A stretch of DNA of 64,000 nt from Xanthobacteraceae bacterium (GTDB lineage: Bacteria; Pseudomonadota; Alphaproteobacteria; Rhizobiales; Xanthobacteraceae), in contig JAIELW010000018.1 in the NCBI GenBank assembly GCA_019752575.1, positions 62,001 to 126,000 of the forward strand, written 5' to 3'. Shown in pieces: positions 25,246 through 33,634 of the stretch. The translations under genes and the position numbers were made by a program. The stretch's first letter is position 1. Each line of letters opens with the position of its first letter. A model generated the notes under the pieces. That model did not search any database and was not told the origin of the DNA. It worked only from the letters and a program-made list of their open reading frames with translations.

Positions 25246-25884
25246 TCAGATAAACAGAGCGGCTATCGAGAGCACTAAAATTGCGGCCAGCGCGTAATTG
25301 AAGACACGCCGTTTCTTTTCGTCCTTGAGCATCGCTGAAATCGCGACCCCGAACAGACACCACAGCACGAGCGACGGGAATGTGATGATCGCGGACACAA
25401 TTGTGAAAACCGCGACCTCCCAGAGAAACGCGCTCGCTTGAAGCCCCGGTGTCGTGAAGGCGGCGATCGCGCCGAGCGCGATCGACCATGCTTTCGGGTT
25501 CAGCCACTGGAAGAAAAACGCCTCGAAGAAGCCGACCGGCCGCGCGGTGCCCGCCGATTGCGGCGCATTCGCCCGCACGAGCTTCCAGGCGAGATAAAGC
25601 AGAAACGCGGCACCGACATAGCGCATCGCATTGTGCAGCCACGGCGCATGCTTGAACACCTCGCCCAAGCCCAGACCGAGTGCTGCGAGCATCAACGGAT
25701 AGCCGACAGACACGCCGAGCATCTGCGGCAGCGTTTTCCGGAAACCGAAGGTCGCCCCGGAGAGCGTCGAGATCGTGTTGTTCGGCCCCGGCGTGATCGC
25801 GCCGACGAGCGTAAAGAACGAAAATGCGAGGAGCTGTTCTGGCAAAGCGTGCGTTGTTTGCCACAACGAGGGGCCATCCGCCAT
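25246..25884 (-). CDS. LysE/RhtB family exporter
   Basis: A 212-residue membrane protein with about six helices. The family motif is LVGAITPGPNNTISTLSGATFGFRKTLPQMLGVSVGYPLM at the N-terminus; a central FQWLNPKAWSIALGAIAAF loop and a short hydrophobic C-terminus (LAAILVLSIAALFI) follow. Such proteins export amino acids or derivatives and protect the cell from accumulation. The gene is divergent from mgtC with 69 bases between. No regulator of the LysG type is adjacent. Confidence 0.9.
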   Translation of the reverse strand: MADGPSLWQTTHALPEQLLAFSFFTLVGAITPGPNNTISTLSGATFGFRKTLPQMLGVSVGYPLMLAALGLGLGEVFKHAPWLHNAMRYVGAAFLLYLAWKLVRANAPQSAGTARPVGFFEAFFFQWLNPKAWSIALGAIAAFTTPGLQASAFLWEVAVFTIVSAIITFPSLVLWCLFGVAISAMLKDEKKRRVFNYALAAILVLSIAALFI

Positions 25885-25953
25885 GCGGCGGCGCGCATTG
25901 CAGGCCTTCGCGAATTGCCGTTAGCTTGCCCCGAAGAAATGTGAGGAAGCGCC

Positions 25954-26661
25954 ATGCTCGTAAACGCGCACCATTTGGAAATTCTGGGCCATCTCGGTGC
26001 AGCGTGGATCGCGGGAAGCCTGATCGGGCTTGAGCGCAGCTTCCGCGGCCGGCCCGCGGGTTTCCGCACGCACGCGCTGGTATCGCTCGCCTCCGCGCTC
26101 CTCATGCTGATTACAGCCTATCCGCAGGACTGGCTGCCGCCGGAGGTGCGCGGTGCGGGCGTGAACACCATTCTCGACCCGCAGCGCATGGCCCAAGGCA
26201 TCATGACCGGTATCGGCTTTCTCGGCGCCGGGGTGATCTTCAAGGAAGGGCTGACGGTGCGTGGCCTCACCACCGCGGCCTCGATCTGGATCACGGCGGC
26301 ACTCGGTATTCTTTACGGCGTCGGCTACTTCTTCCCGGCGATCCTCGGCACGGTCGCCGTGCTCGGCACGCTGCAGGTCTTCCGCTGGATCGAGATCTGG
26401 ATGCCGAGCCAGGCCTACGCGCACTTCATCCTGCGCTTCCCGCGCGCGCGCACCATGACCGAGGACAAGGTGCGGAAGATGATGCGCGATCACGGCTTCT
26501 CGGTTGCCAACATCAATTACCGGATGGAAGATGGCGGCAAGACCTTCGAATACCGCATGACCATCCAGACCACCGCAAAGGACGCGCTCGAGCGTCTCGC
26601 TGTCACGCTCCGCGAAAAGAAAGACGTGCTCGAATTCCGCATTTCGCCGGCGGGCGACTAA
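25954..26661 (+). CDS. MgtC/SapB family membrane protein
   Basis: A 235-residue protein. The first 145 residues contain four to five helices and the family core GSLIGLERSFRGRPAGFRTHALVSLASALLML and MTGIGFLGAGVIFKEGLTVRGLTTAASIWITAALG. The last 80 residues form a soluble ACT-like domain (AYAHFILRFPRARTMTEDKVRKMMRDHGF, DVLEFRISPAGD). MgtC proteins help growth in low magnesium and in host cells, partly by acting on ATP synthase; that role here is by analogy. The FAH gene follows after 33 bases in the same direction. Confidence 0.9.
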   Translation: MLVNAHHLEILGHLGAAWIAGSLIGLERSFRGRPAGFRTHALVSLASALLMLITAYPQDWLPPEVRGAGVNTILDPQRMAQGIMTGIGFLGAGVIFKEGLTVRGLTTAASIWITAALGILYGVGYFFPAILGTVAVLGTLQVFRWIEIWMPSQAYAHFILRFPRARTMTEDKVRKMMRDHGFSVANINYRMEDGGKTFEYRMTIQTTAKDALERLAVTLREKKDVLEFRISPAGD

Positions 26662-26694
26662 TCGAACAACAAACAAAGTCTTGGGGAAAGAACA

Positions 26695-27543
26695 ATGAAA
26701 CTCGTCCGTTACGGCCCGGCTGGAAAAGAGAAGCCCGGCATCATCGACAAGAACGGCAAGCTCAGAAGCCTCGCGAAGATCATTCCGGACATCACGCCGG
26801 AAACGCTCGCCGCGGGCGCGATCGCGAAAATCAAGAAGGCGAAGATCGAGAAGCTCCCCGTCGTCTCCGGCAAGCCGCGCCTCGGCGCGCCGGTCGGCAA
26901 GGTCGGCAACTTCCCTGCAATCGGCCTCAACTACGCGGACCACGCAGCGGAAGCCGGCATGCCGATCCCGAAAGAGCCGATCATCTTTTCGAAGGCGCCG
27001 AACTGCATCGTCGGTCCGAACGACAACGTGATGATCCCGAAAGGCTCGACCAAGCTCGACTGGGAAGTCGAGATCGCCATCGTCATCGGCAAGCGCGCAC
27101 GCTACGTCGAAGAGAAAGACGCGGTGAAGCACATCGCGGGCTACGCGGTCTGCAACGACGTATCCGAGCGCGCCTTCCAGGTGGAAGGCACCGGCCAGTG
27201 GATGAAGGGCAAGTGCGCCGAGACTTTCGGCCCGCTCGGCCCCTGGCTTGTCACCACCGACGAGATCAAAGACCCGCAGAAGCTCTCGATGTATCTCGAC
27301 GTCAACGGCAAGCGCATGCAGACCGGCAATACGAAGACCATGATCTTCTCCTGCGCTTTCATCGTCGCCTACGTCTCGAAGTTCATGGTGCTGGAGCCGG
27401 GCGATGTTATCACCACCGGCACGCCGCCGGGCGTCGGCATGGGCATGAAGCCGCCAGTCTGGCTGAAAGCGGGCGACGTGATCACGCTCGGCATCGAGGG
27501 CCTCGGCGACCAGAAGCAGAAGGTCGTGCCGTTCAAGAAGTAA
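26695..27543 (+). CDS. Fumarylacetoacetate hydrolase (FAH) family protein
   Basis: A 282-residue FAH-superfamily enzyme. It starts MKLVRYGPAGKEKPGIIDKNG; the active-site region is IGLNYADHAAEAGMPIPKEPIIFSKAPNCIVGPND, and the metal-binding acidic cluster is LDWEVEIAIVIGK. It ends with TTGTPPGVGMGMKPPVWLKAGDVITLGIEGLG. This is the branch containing 2,4-diketo-3-deoxy-L-fuconate hydrolase and similar C-C bond hydrolases annotated as ureidoglycolate lyase; the substrate is not determined. A strong stem-loop just after the stop marks the transcript end. Confidence 0.87.
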   Translation: MKLVRYGPAGKEKPGIIDKNGKLRSLAKIIPDITPETLAAGAIAKIKKAKIEKLPVVSGKPRLGAPVGKVGNFPAIGLNYADHAAEAGMPIPKEPIIFSKAPNCIVGPNDNVMIPKGSTKLDWEVEIAIVIGKRARYVEEKDAVKHIAGYAVCNDVSERAFQVEGTGQWMKGKCAETFGPLGPWLVTTDEIKDPQKLSMYLDVNGKRMQTGNTKTMIFSCAFIVAYVSKFMVLEPGDVITTGTPPGVGMGMKPPVWLKAGDVITLGIEGLGDQKQKVVPFKK

Positions 27544-27550
27544 GCAATCG

Positions 27551-27594
27551 CGGCTGCCCAAGAAGAAATAAAAAGGCGAAAACTTGGGCAGCCG
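27551..27594 (+). terminator. Stem-loop after the FAH gene
   Basis: Perfect 12-bp arms CGGCTGCCCAAG (27551-27562) and CTTGGGCAGCCG (27583-27594) with a 20-base A-rich loop, followed by GTTTCTT. It is placed 7 bases after the FAH stop codon. The U-tract is weak, so it may act as a 3' stabiliser as well as a terminator. Confidence 0.6.
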
Positions 27595-27601
27595 GTTTCT
27601 T

Positions 27602-27640
27602 GAGCGGGGCGGGCCTAGCGAATAGGCTCTGCCCCGGCTC
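27602..27640. repeat. Imperfect hairpin upstream of hupE
   Basis: GAGCGGGGC...GGCCTA (27602-27617) pairs with TAGGC...GCCCCGGCTC (27623-27640) around a GCGAA loop, 19 bases before the hupE start. It may be a leader structure. Confidence 0.4.
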
Positions 27641-27659
27641 CAACCAAGGGTACCCGCCA

Positions 27660-28259
27660 ATGAAGACCGTGCTTCGCGTTCTCTCTATTTTTCTAATGCT
27701 CGCGCCGGGCGCGGCTCTCGCTCATACCGGCACGGGCGTGCACCAACACGGCTTCGCTTACGGATTTATGCATCCACTCGGCGGGATCGATCATCTGCTC
27801 GCCATGATCGCGGTTGGCCTGCTCGCAGCGCATCTTGGCGGCCGCGCGCTTCTACTCGTTCCGCTTTCCTTCGTCGTGCTGATGGCGGCCGGCGGAGCGG
27901 TCGGATTCATGGAAATCCGCCTGCCTTATGTCGAATTGCTAATCGCGGCGTCGGTCGTCGTGCTCGGTATGCTCGTCGCCTTCCGCACGAACGTGCCGCT
28001 CGTCGTAGCCATGCTGATCGCAGGCTTCTTCGCGATCTTCCACGGCCACGCGCATGGCGCGGAATTGCCGGATGGGGAGTCGCCCCTCCCTTATGCCGCA
28101 GGCTTCCTGCTCGCGACCGCACTTTTGCATCTCGCCGGCATTGCGATCGGTCTCGGTCTTGCGAAGCTTTCCGCAAGCGGTCTCGGCCAGCGCATCGTGC
28201 AGGCCGGCGGCGGCGCAATTGCGCTCGCCGGAATAGCCGTTTTCGCCCGCTTGCTTTGA
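27660..28259 (+). CDS. hupE: HupE/UreJ family metal permease
   Basis: A 199-residue membrane protein. A signal-like N-terminus (MKTVLRVLSIFLMLAPGAALA) is followed by the family core HTGTGVHQHGFAYGFMHPLGGIDHLLAMIAVGLLAAHLGG with its metal-binding His residues, then about six helices, and FAIFHGHAHGAELP, the second His motif. HupE/UreJ proteins import nickel or cobalt. No hydrogenase or urease genes are close by, so it probably serves general metal uptake. It has its own leader with a hairpin just upstream of the start. Confidence 0.9.
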   Translation: MKTVLRVLSIFLMLAPGAALAHTGTGVHQHGFAYGFMHPLGGIDHLLAMIAVGLLAAHLGGRALLLVPLSFVVLMAAGGAVGFMEIRLPYVELLIAASVVVLGMLVAFRTNVPLVVAMLIAGFFAIFHGHAHGAELPDGESPLPYAAGFLLATALLHLAGIAIGLGLAKLSASGLGQRIVQAGGGAIALAGIAVFARLL

Positions 28260-28281
28260 GCCGCCATCAGGTAGCAGCGCG

Positions 28282-29106
28282 CTATTTCTTCTTCAGGAAG
28301 CTGTGTTCGAACGAGAGATAGAGGATGGCGCCGTAGCTCGTCGGCTGTCCGCTCGTGAACACGATCGGCGCCCCCGCGCCGACGACTAGCTGTCCCGCAT
28401 CGAGATTGAACGCATAACGCATGCCCGGAGACATGGTGAGCGAGCGCTCGCGCCCGAGCATGCCGGTGTCGTCCACAAGCTCGGCCCAGTCGTGCCGGAC
28501 CTCGAACATGAAATTCAGATTGCGGCTCACGGCATAGATCGCGCTGCCGCCGAGGAAATAGCTCGTCGTCGAGAAGGTCTGCACATCGAACAGATGCGTG
28601 AGACCGAGATTGCCGTGGAGCGTCACGCGGTCGGAGACGATCTTGCTGATCGGCAGGTTGAATTCGACGCCGGTCGAGCCGTCGCCCAGGCCCCTCAGCT
28701 CGTTACCCGAAGGCACGATCAGGCTGAAGCGCGGCGCGATCGCAGGCTGCTGCATCGTTTCGTCAAGCAACTGGTAGCGATAGTTCAGGTAGACGTCGCC
28801 GATGCCGCTCGCCCGCTGGCCGTTGGAGCGCAACCGCGCGAACGGGATCGAGTAGGAGAACTGGTGCGTCTGGCTCCAGAGCGGCCATTCCTGCGTGAAG
28901 ACGAAATTCCAGTCGCGTCCCTGCCTGCGCAGGCTCATGATGTGCTGAACGACGCCCGGCTCCTGATTGTAGGACTCCTCGATGATGAAGGAGTTGTCCT
29001 GCAAACCCTTGGCGGTGCGCTTGTCTTCCTGCGCGAATGCCGGCCCCGAAAGTAACGCACCGGCCACACAGACAGCCGCAACCCACGCCACGCAACGCCC
29101 CGCCAT
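28282..29106 (-). CDS. Outer-membrane beta-barrel protein, MetA-pathway/transporter-like
   Basis: A 274-residue exported protein with a cleavable signal peptide (WVAAVCVAGALLSGPAFAQ). The mature part alternates aromatic and polar residues in short strands (WNFVFTQEWPLWSQTHQFSYSIPF, GIGDVYLNYRYQLL, TGVEFNLPISKI, SRNLNFMFEVRHDWAEL) and ends with a strand typical of outer-membrane barrels (YGAILYLSFEHSFLKKK). The IGDVYLNYRY segment is characteristic of the phenol-MetA-degradation family of putative outer-membrane channels. The substrate is unknown. It is convergent with hupE. Confidence 0.72.
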   Translation of the reverse strand: MAGRCVAWVAAVCVAGALLSGPAFAQEDKRTAKGLQDNSFIIEESYNQEPGVVQHIMSLRRQGRDWNFVFTQEWPLWSQTHQFSYSIPFARLRSNGQRASGIGDVYLNYRYQLLDETMQQPAIAPRFSLIVPSGNELRGLGDGSTGVEFNLPISKIVSDRVTLHGNLGLTHLFDVQTFSTTSYFLGGSAIYAVSRNLNFMFEVRHDWAELVDDTGMLGRERSLTMSPGMRYAFNLDAGQLVVGAGAPIVFTSGQPTSYGAILYLSFEHSFLKKK

Positions 29107-29169
29107 TCTAGCCCCCTAGTTGCGAGTTATTCGCAAGTAACTTGCCCCGGCTTTCTCGGTTTGTCGAAT

Positions 29170-30003
29170 CTATTTTTCGCTTTTCGCGGGGATACCGAGC
29201 TTGGTCCACAGGGCATGGAAGTGATGCACCGGCCCGCGTCCGGTGCCGACGCCGAGGTTCACGCCGGCCTTCAAAGCACCGGTGATGTAGTTCTTCGCGG
29301 CAGCAAGCGCATCATGCAATTCAAGCCCTTTCGCGAGCCCTGCGGCGATCGCCGAAGAAAGCGTACAGCCGGTGCCGTGCGTATGCGGCGTGTCGATACG
29401 CTCGACCGTAAAGCGGCGGACGCCGGAAGGTTCGATCAGCACATCGACCGCATGCTTCGTCGGCGCGTGTCCGCCTTTGACCAGCACGGCTTTCGCGCCG
29501 AGCTTCAACAGCGCCTCGCCCTGCGCCGCCATTTCGTTTTCGTGTTTCGCCACCGGCTGGCCGAGGAGTGCGGCGGCTTCCGCAAGATTGGGCGTGATGA
29601 TGTCCGCGAGCGGAAACAGAAGGCGCTTGATCGTATCGGCCGCTTCGGGGACGAGCAGCCGGTCGCCCGATGCCGCGATCATAACCGGGTCGAGTACGAC
29701 GTTTCGGGTGCTGTATTTTTTCAAACCGGCAGCGACCGCTTCGATCGTAGCAGGACGCGACAGCATCCCGATCTTGGTCGCGCGAACCTTCAGATCCGAA
29801 TAGACCGCGTCGAGTTGCGCAGTGACGAATTCCGGCGGCACGTCGTGGATGCCGGCGACACCTTTCGTATTCTGCGCGGTCAGCGCCGCGATCACCGACG
29901 CGCCATAGATCCCGAGCGCGGAGAAGGTCTTGAGGTCGGCCTGAATGCCGGCACCGCCGCCGGAATCCGAACCCGCAATCGTGACCGCAATGGGAATCAT
30001 CAT
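29170..30003 (-). CDS. thiD: Hydroxymethylpyrimidine/phosphomethylpyrimidine kinase
   Basis: A 277-residue ribokinase-fold kinase of thiamine synthesis. Motifs are AVTIAGSDSGGGAGIQADLKTFSALG at the N-terminus, NTKGVAGIHDVPPEFV, and the anion-hole/ATP motif DTPHTHGTGCTLSSAIAAGLAKG at the C-terminus, which carries the catalytic Cys of ThiD. It phosphorylates HMP to HMP-PP for joining with the thiazole unit. Two adjacent ATGs (30003 and 30000) or ATG 30027 could be the start. No TPP riboswitch is visible in the short upstream gap, and no other thi gene is adjacent. Confidence 0.92.
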   Translation of the reverse strand: MMIPIAVTIAGSDSGGGAGIQADLKTFSALGIYGASVIAALTAQNTKGVAGIHDVPPEFVTAQLDAVYSDLKVRATKIGMLSRPATIEAVAAGLKKYSTRNVVLDPVMIAASGDRLLVPEAADTIKRLLFPLADIITPNLAEAAALLGQPVAKHENEMAAQGEALLKLGAKAVLVKGGHAPTKHAVDVLIEPSGVRRFTVERIDTPHTHGTGCTLSSAIAAGLAKGLELHDALAAAKNYITGALKAGVNLGVGTGRGPVHHFHALWTKLGIPAKSEK

Positions 30004-30129
30004 TTTACTGTCTGCGTCGCCATTCATGGCGAAGCTATGGGACGGAACCAGCCGGTTCAAGGGCCCGCGCTTGCAACTCTACGCGCTTTTTGCTCCCCTC
30101 GCCCCTCAAGTCGTCCGGAGGCGCCCGCA

Positions 30130-30369
30130 ATGATTCCGTTCTTCGTCCAGATCAAGTGCCAGCTTGGCAAGTCCTACGAAGTCGCCGACGCGCTAGCCGA
30201 CGCGGAGATCGCTTCCGAGGTGTATTCGACTGCGGGCGAGTTCGACCTGCTCGCCAAGTTCTATGTCGATGACGGCACCGATATCGGCCACTTCGTGAAC
30301 GAGAAGGTGCAGCGCATTCCCGGCATCCAGGACACGCGCACGATCATCACCTTCAAGGCGTTCGGCTGA
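30130..30369 (+). CDS. Stand-alone Lrp/AsnC RAM (ligand-binding) domain protein
   Basis: A 79-residue protein that is just the C-terminal RAM domain of Lrp/AsnC regulators, without the helix-turn-helix: MIPFFVQIKCQLGKSYEVADALADAEIASEVYSTAGEFDLLAKFYVDDG, then HFVNEKVQRIPGIQDTRTIITFKAFG. The beta-alpha-beta-beta-alpha-beta order is complete. Such stand-alone units form ring oligomers that bind amino acids; no DNA-binding partner is nearby. It is divergent from thiD and its stop abuts that of the DMT transporter gene. Confidence 0.9.
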   Translation: MIPFFVQIKCQLGKSYEVADALADAEIASEVYSTAGEFDLLAKFYVDDGTDIGHFVNEKVQRIPGIQDTRTIITFKAFG

Positions 30370-31308
30370 TCACTCGACCGGCGGGCCAGCAGGCGGCGTC
30401 TGCGCCTCTTTTTCTTTCTGACGGTTGATGCCAAGCGCACGCTCGCGGAAGATCACGAACAATCCCGCGGCGACGACGATGGCTGCACCCAGCAGCACGA
30501 TTGCGTCGGGCAATTCGCTGAATATGAAGTAGCCGAGCACGACCGCCCAGATCATCGCGGTGTAGGAAAACGGCGCAACCACCGATGCCGGCGCGTGGCG
30601 ATAAGAGTCGGTCAAGAGAATCTGCGCGATGCCGCCAAACACGCCGATGCCGAGGAGCGCAAGCGCGTCGCCGGGCGAAGGCCAGATCCAGGTCCACGGA
30701 AATATCAGAAGCCCGACGACGGTCGCAAAAATCTGGAAGGAGAAGACGAGCGACGCCGTCGTCTCGGTGGTTGTCATCGCGCGTACCTGCGTCATCGCAG
30801 CCGCTACAAAAAACGCACCAACCAAAGTCATGATCGCGCCGATGGCAGCCGATGATGTCATCGCGCTCGTCCCGAGATGCGGCGAGAGCATCACGAGAAC
30901 ACCGGCGAATCCGACAACGACCGCACTCCAGCGCCAGAAGCGGACAACCTCACCCAGGAATATCGCCGCAAGCGCCACGTTGAACAGCGGCGCGATGAAG
31001 CTGATTGCGGTCGAATCCGCGAGCGGCAGGCGCTGAAGACCGAGAAACATCAGGATCATCGCGGCGATGCCGGTAAGCGCGCGGGTAAAATGCCGTGCCG
31101 GGCTTTTCATCCTGAGCGCGGAGCGGATTTCCTGCCGCCACGCGAGCATGATCAGCAACGGGATCAGCGCGAGAAAACTACGCGCAAAAATCTGTTCGCC
31201 GATCGGGACACGGTCGCTGAGATACCGGACTAACGCGCCCATTAACGTGAACAGGAACGTGGCACCGAGCTGAAACGCGATGCCGAGGAATACGTTCGTA
31301 CCCTTCAT
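30370..31308 (-). CDS. DMT superfamily (EamA) transporter
   Basis: A 312-residue exporter with ten predicted helices in two EamA repeats. The first repeat includes QLGATFLFTLMGALVRYLSDRVPIGEQIFARSFLALIPLL and LGLQRLPLADSTAISFIAPLFNVALAAIFLGE; the second includes SYRHAPASVVAPFSYTAMIWAVVLGYFIFSELPD. Such proteins export metabolites such as amino acids or purines. It starts 3 bases after the stop of the CoxL-like gene, so it is the last gene of the adaptor-RND-CoxL-DMT run. Its possible role there is to export a product or the toxic substrate. Confidence 0.88.
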   Translation of the reverse strand: MKGTNVFLGIAFQLGATFLFTLMGALVRYLSDRVPIGEQIFARSFLALIPLLIMLAWRQEIRSALRMKSPARHFTRALTGIAAMILMFLGLQRLPLADSTAISFIAPLFNVALAAIFLGEVVRFWRWSAVVVGFAGVLVMLSPHLGTSAMTSSAAIGAIMTLVGAFFVAAAMTQVRAMTTTETTASLVFSFQIFATVVGLLIFPWTWIWPSPGDALALLGIGVFGGIAQILLTDSYRHAPASVVAPFSYTAMIWAVVLGYFIFSELPDAIVLLGAAIVVAAGLFVIFRERALGINRQKEKEAQTPPAGPPVE

Positions 31309-31311
31309 TGA

Positions 31312-33621
31312 TCAGCCGCGCTGCGCGGACTGAATGGTCTGCCACACTTTCTGCGGCGTCGCCGGCATGTCGATATGTGTGATCCCGTAGCCGCGATGGA
31401 GCGCATCGACGACTGCGTTCATCACCGCGGGGCAGGAGCCGATCGCGCCCGCCTCGCCCGCGCCCTTCACACCGAGCGGGTTCGTGGTGCAGGGCACGTT
31501 CTTCGTCTCGAAGGAATAGTTCGGGGTGTCGGCCGCGCGCGGCAGCGCGTAGTCCATCAGAGACGCCGAGAGCAACTGCCCGCTTTCGTCATAGACCGTG
31601 TCTTCCATGATCGCCTGGCCGATGCCTTGCCCGATGCCGCCATGCACCTGCCCTTCGAGTAAAAGCGGATTGAGCGTGACGCCGAAATCATCGACCACGA
31701 CATAATTTGCGAATTCGACACGGCCGGTTTCGGGATCGATCTCGACTTCGCAGACATGCGTGCCGTTGGGATAGGTCGGTTGCGGCGGAATGAAATTCTT
31801 TTCGACGCCCGAAAGCTGATCGGCCGAGACGCCGGGCTTCGCCGCAAGCTCGGCGAAGGAAAGCGCGCGGTTGGTGCCGCGCACGCGGGTCAGCCCATCC
31901 GCGATCTCGATATCTTCCGGCTTCGCGTCGAGATGTGTCGCGGCGAGCGCCTTGAGATTGTCCGCGAGCTTCGTGGTGGCCTTGCTCACCGCGGAACCCC
32001 CGGTCGGCATCGAGCGCGAGCCGACGGTGCCGCCGCCGGAGGGGATCAGATCGGTGTCGCCGGTGATCACGTTGATCTTCTCGAGCGGCAGGCCGAGCTG
32101 ATCGTGAACGAGCTGGCGGAACGTGGTGGCGTGGCCCTGCCCGTTGGTCTGCGTGCCGATCAGCACGCTTGCGGTGCCGTCTTTCTCGATCCGCACCGTG
32201 GAAGTTTCCGGCGCGGTCTGGCCGCAGGCTTCGATGTAGCTTGCGATTCCGATGCCGCGCAGCTTGCCGTTCTTTTTCGACCCGGCGTGGCGCGAGGCGA
32301 AGCTCTTGTAACCGGATGCCTCTAGCGCGCGCGTCAGATGCTGGTTGAAATCGCCGCTATCGTAGGTGCGTCCGGTCGCGGTCTTGTAGGGCATCGCGTC
32401 CTTGCGAACGAAGTTCCTGCGGCGGATTTCTTCCGGTGCAATTCCGGTCGCAAGCGCGACCGCATCGGCGAGACGCTCGATGAGATAGGCCGCCTCCGGA
32501 CGTCCCGCACCGCGATAGGCATCGACCGGCACGGTATGCGTCCACACCGTGCGCACGCGCCCGTAGACGACCGGAATATCATAGACGCCGGTCATCATGC
32601 TCGCGCCGAGATACGGAATGTAAGGCGCAACTTCCGAATAATACGCGCCCATGTTCGCGATGCAGTCGAGGCGCATTGCGAGAAACCTGCCGTCCTTGTC
32701 GATCGCCATTTCGGCAACCGTGACGTGATCGCGGCCCTGATTGTCGCCGATGAAATGCTCGCTGCGATCGGCGATCCAGGCGACCATGGCTTTAAGCTTT
32801 TCCGCTGCGAGCGCCGCCAGCACATATTCGCGGTACGCCGGCGCCTTGGTGCCGAAGCCGCCGCCGACATCGTCGGTGAGTACGCGCAACCGTTTCGGGT
32901 CCAGCTTCATGATCCCGCAGACGCTGTTGTGGATCATGTTCGCGCCTTGGCTCGACACCGTCATGGTGTAGCGACCGTCTGCGCCATAGGAGACGACGAC
33001 GCCGCGCGTTTCCATGAAATTCGTCACCAAGCGCTGGTTGACGATCTCGATTTTTACGATCTTCGCGGCACTATCGAAAACTTTCTTTGCAGCCTCCGCG
33101 TCGCCGACATCCGCAATGTAGGCTTTGTTGTTATCGCGGCCCGGCCAGACCTGCGGCACACCGGGCTTCAGCGCTTCCGCAGTTCCCGAGATCGCTGGCA
33201 ACGGCGTCCACTCGACTTCGATGGCTTCGAGCGCGTTGCGCGCAGCCTGCACCGTATCGGCAATGACAAACGCAATCGCGTCACCGACATGGCGCACTTC
33301 TTCCGTGCAGAGCACTTCATAAGGCGGAATGTAAACGGCCTTTTCGTCCACCGGCTTGATGAAAGCGGCGGCGCGGCAGGCAAGATTGGCAAAATGTTTC
33401 ACGTCATCCGCGGTGAGAATGAGCTTCACGCCGGGCACCGCCTTCGCCGCTTCCAGGCTCGCAATCTTGAACTTCGCGTGCGCATGCGGCGAGCGCAGCA
33501 CGGCAGCGCGAAGCGCGTCTTCCGGAACGCAATCGGCGACGAATTTACCGTGCCCCATGACGAGCGGCGGATCCTCGAGACGCGTGTGCGGCTGTCCGGA
33601 CCCGAATTTCAGCGGACGCAT
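31312..33621 (-). CDS. Orphan form II CoxL-like molybdopterin-binding subunit
   Basis: A 769-residue xanthine-oxidase-family large subunit. The N-terminal domain starts RLEDPPLVMGHGKFVADCVPEDALRAAVLRSPHAHAKF. The molybdenum-cofactor part has GGGFGTKAPAYREYVL and, around residue 366, [17 protein letters not shown], which is the form II signature (CO-oxidising form I has AYRCSFR). The C-terminus has GVKGAGEAGAIGSCPAVMNAVVDAL with the expected catalytic Glu. It hydroxylates an unknown substrate. There is no FAD or iron-sulfur subunit gene beside it; instead it lies 13 bases after an RND pump gene and 3 bases before a DMT exporter gene, an unusual setting. Confidence 0.85.
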   Translation of the reverse strand: MRPLKFGSGQPHTRLEDPPLVMGHGKFVADCVPEDALRAAVLRSPHAHAKFKIASLEAAKAVPGVKLILTADDVKHFANLACRAAAFIKPVDEKAVYIPPYEVLCTEEVRHVGDAIAFVIADTVQAARNALEAIEVEWTPLPAISGTAEALKPGVPQVWPGRDNNKAYIADVGDAEAAKKVFDSAAKIVKIEIVNQRLVTNFMETRGVVVSYGADGRYTMTVSSQGANMIHNSVCGIMKLDPKRLRVLTDDVGGGFGTKAPAYREYVLAALAAEKLKAMVAWIADRSEHFIGDNQGRDHVTVAEMAIDKDGRFLAMRLDCIANMGAYYSEVAPYIPYLGASMMTGVYDIPVVYGRVRTVWTHTVPVDAYRGAGRPEAAYLIERLADAVALATGIAPEEIRRRNFVRKDAMPYKTATGRTYDSGDFNQHLTRALEASGYKSFASRHAGSKKNGKLRGIGIASYIEACGQTAPETSTVRIEKDGTASVLIGTQTNGQGHATTFRQLVHDQLGLPLEKINVITGDTDLIPSGGGTVGSRSMPTGGSAVSKATTKLADNLKALAATHLDAKPEDIEIADGLTRVRGTNRALSFAELAAKPGVSADQLSGVEKNFIPPQPTYPNGTHVCEVEIDPETGRVEFANYVVVDDFGVTLNPLLLEGQVHGGIGQGIGQAIMEDTVYDESGQLLSASLMDYALPRAADTPNYSFETKNVPCTTNPLGVKGAGEAGAIGSCPAVMNAVVDALHRGYGITHIDMPATPQKVWQTIQSAQRG

Positions 33622-33634
33622 TCAATTCGCTCCA

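Noticed and set aside
25921-27660. A 579-codon open frame on the minus strand opposite mgtC and the FAH gene
   Set aside because: Antisense shadow: the opposite strand encodes two complete families with proper starts, and this product has low-complexity charged sequence.
30004-30129. TPP riboswitch for thiD
   Set aside because: The gap is too short and lacks the CTGAGA and ACCTGA-type core motifs of a THI element.
31312-33621. True carbon monoxide dehydrogenase large subunit
   Set aside because: The active-site loop is AYRGAGR and lacks the Cys of AYRCSFR needed for the CO-oxidising form, so CO oxidation is not claimed.
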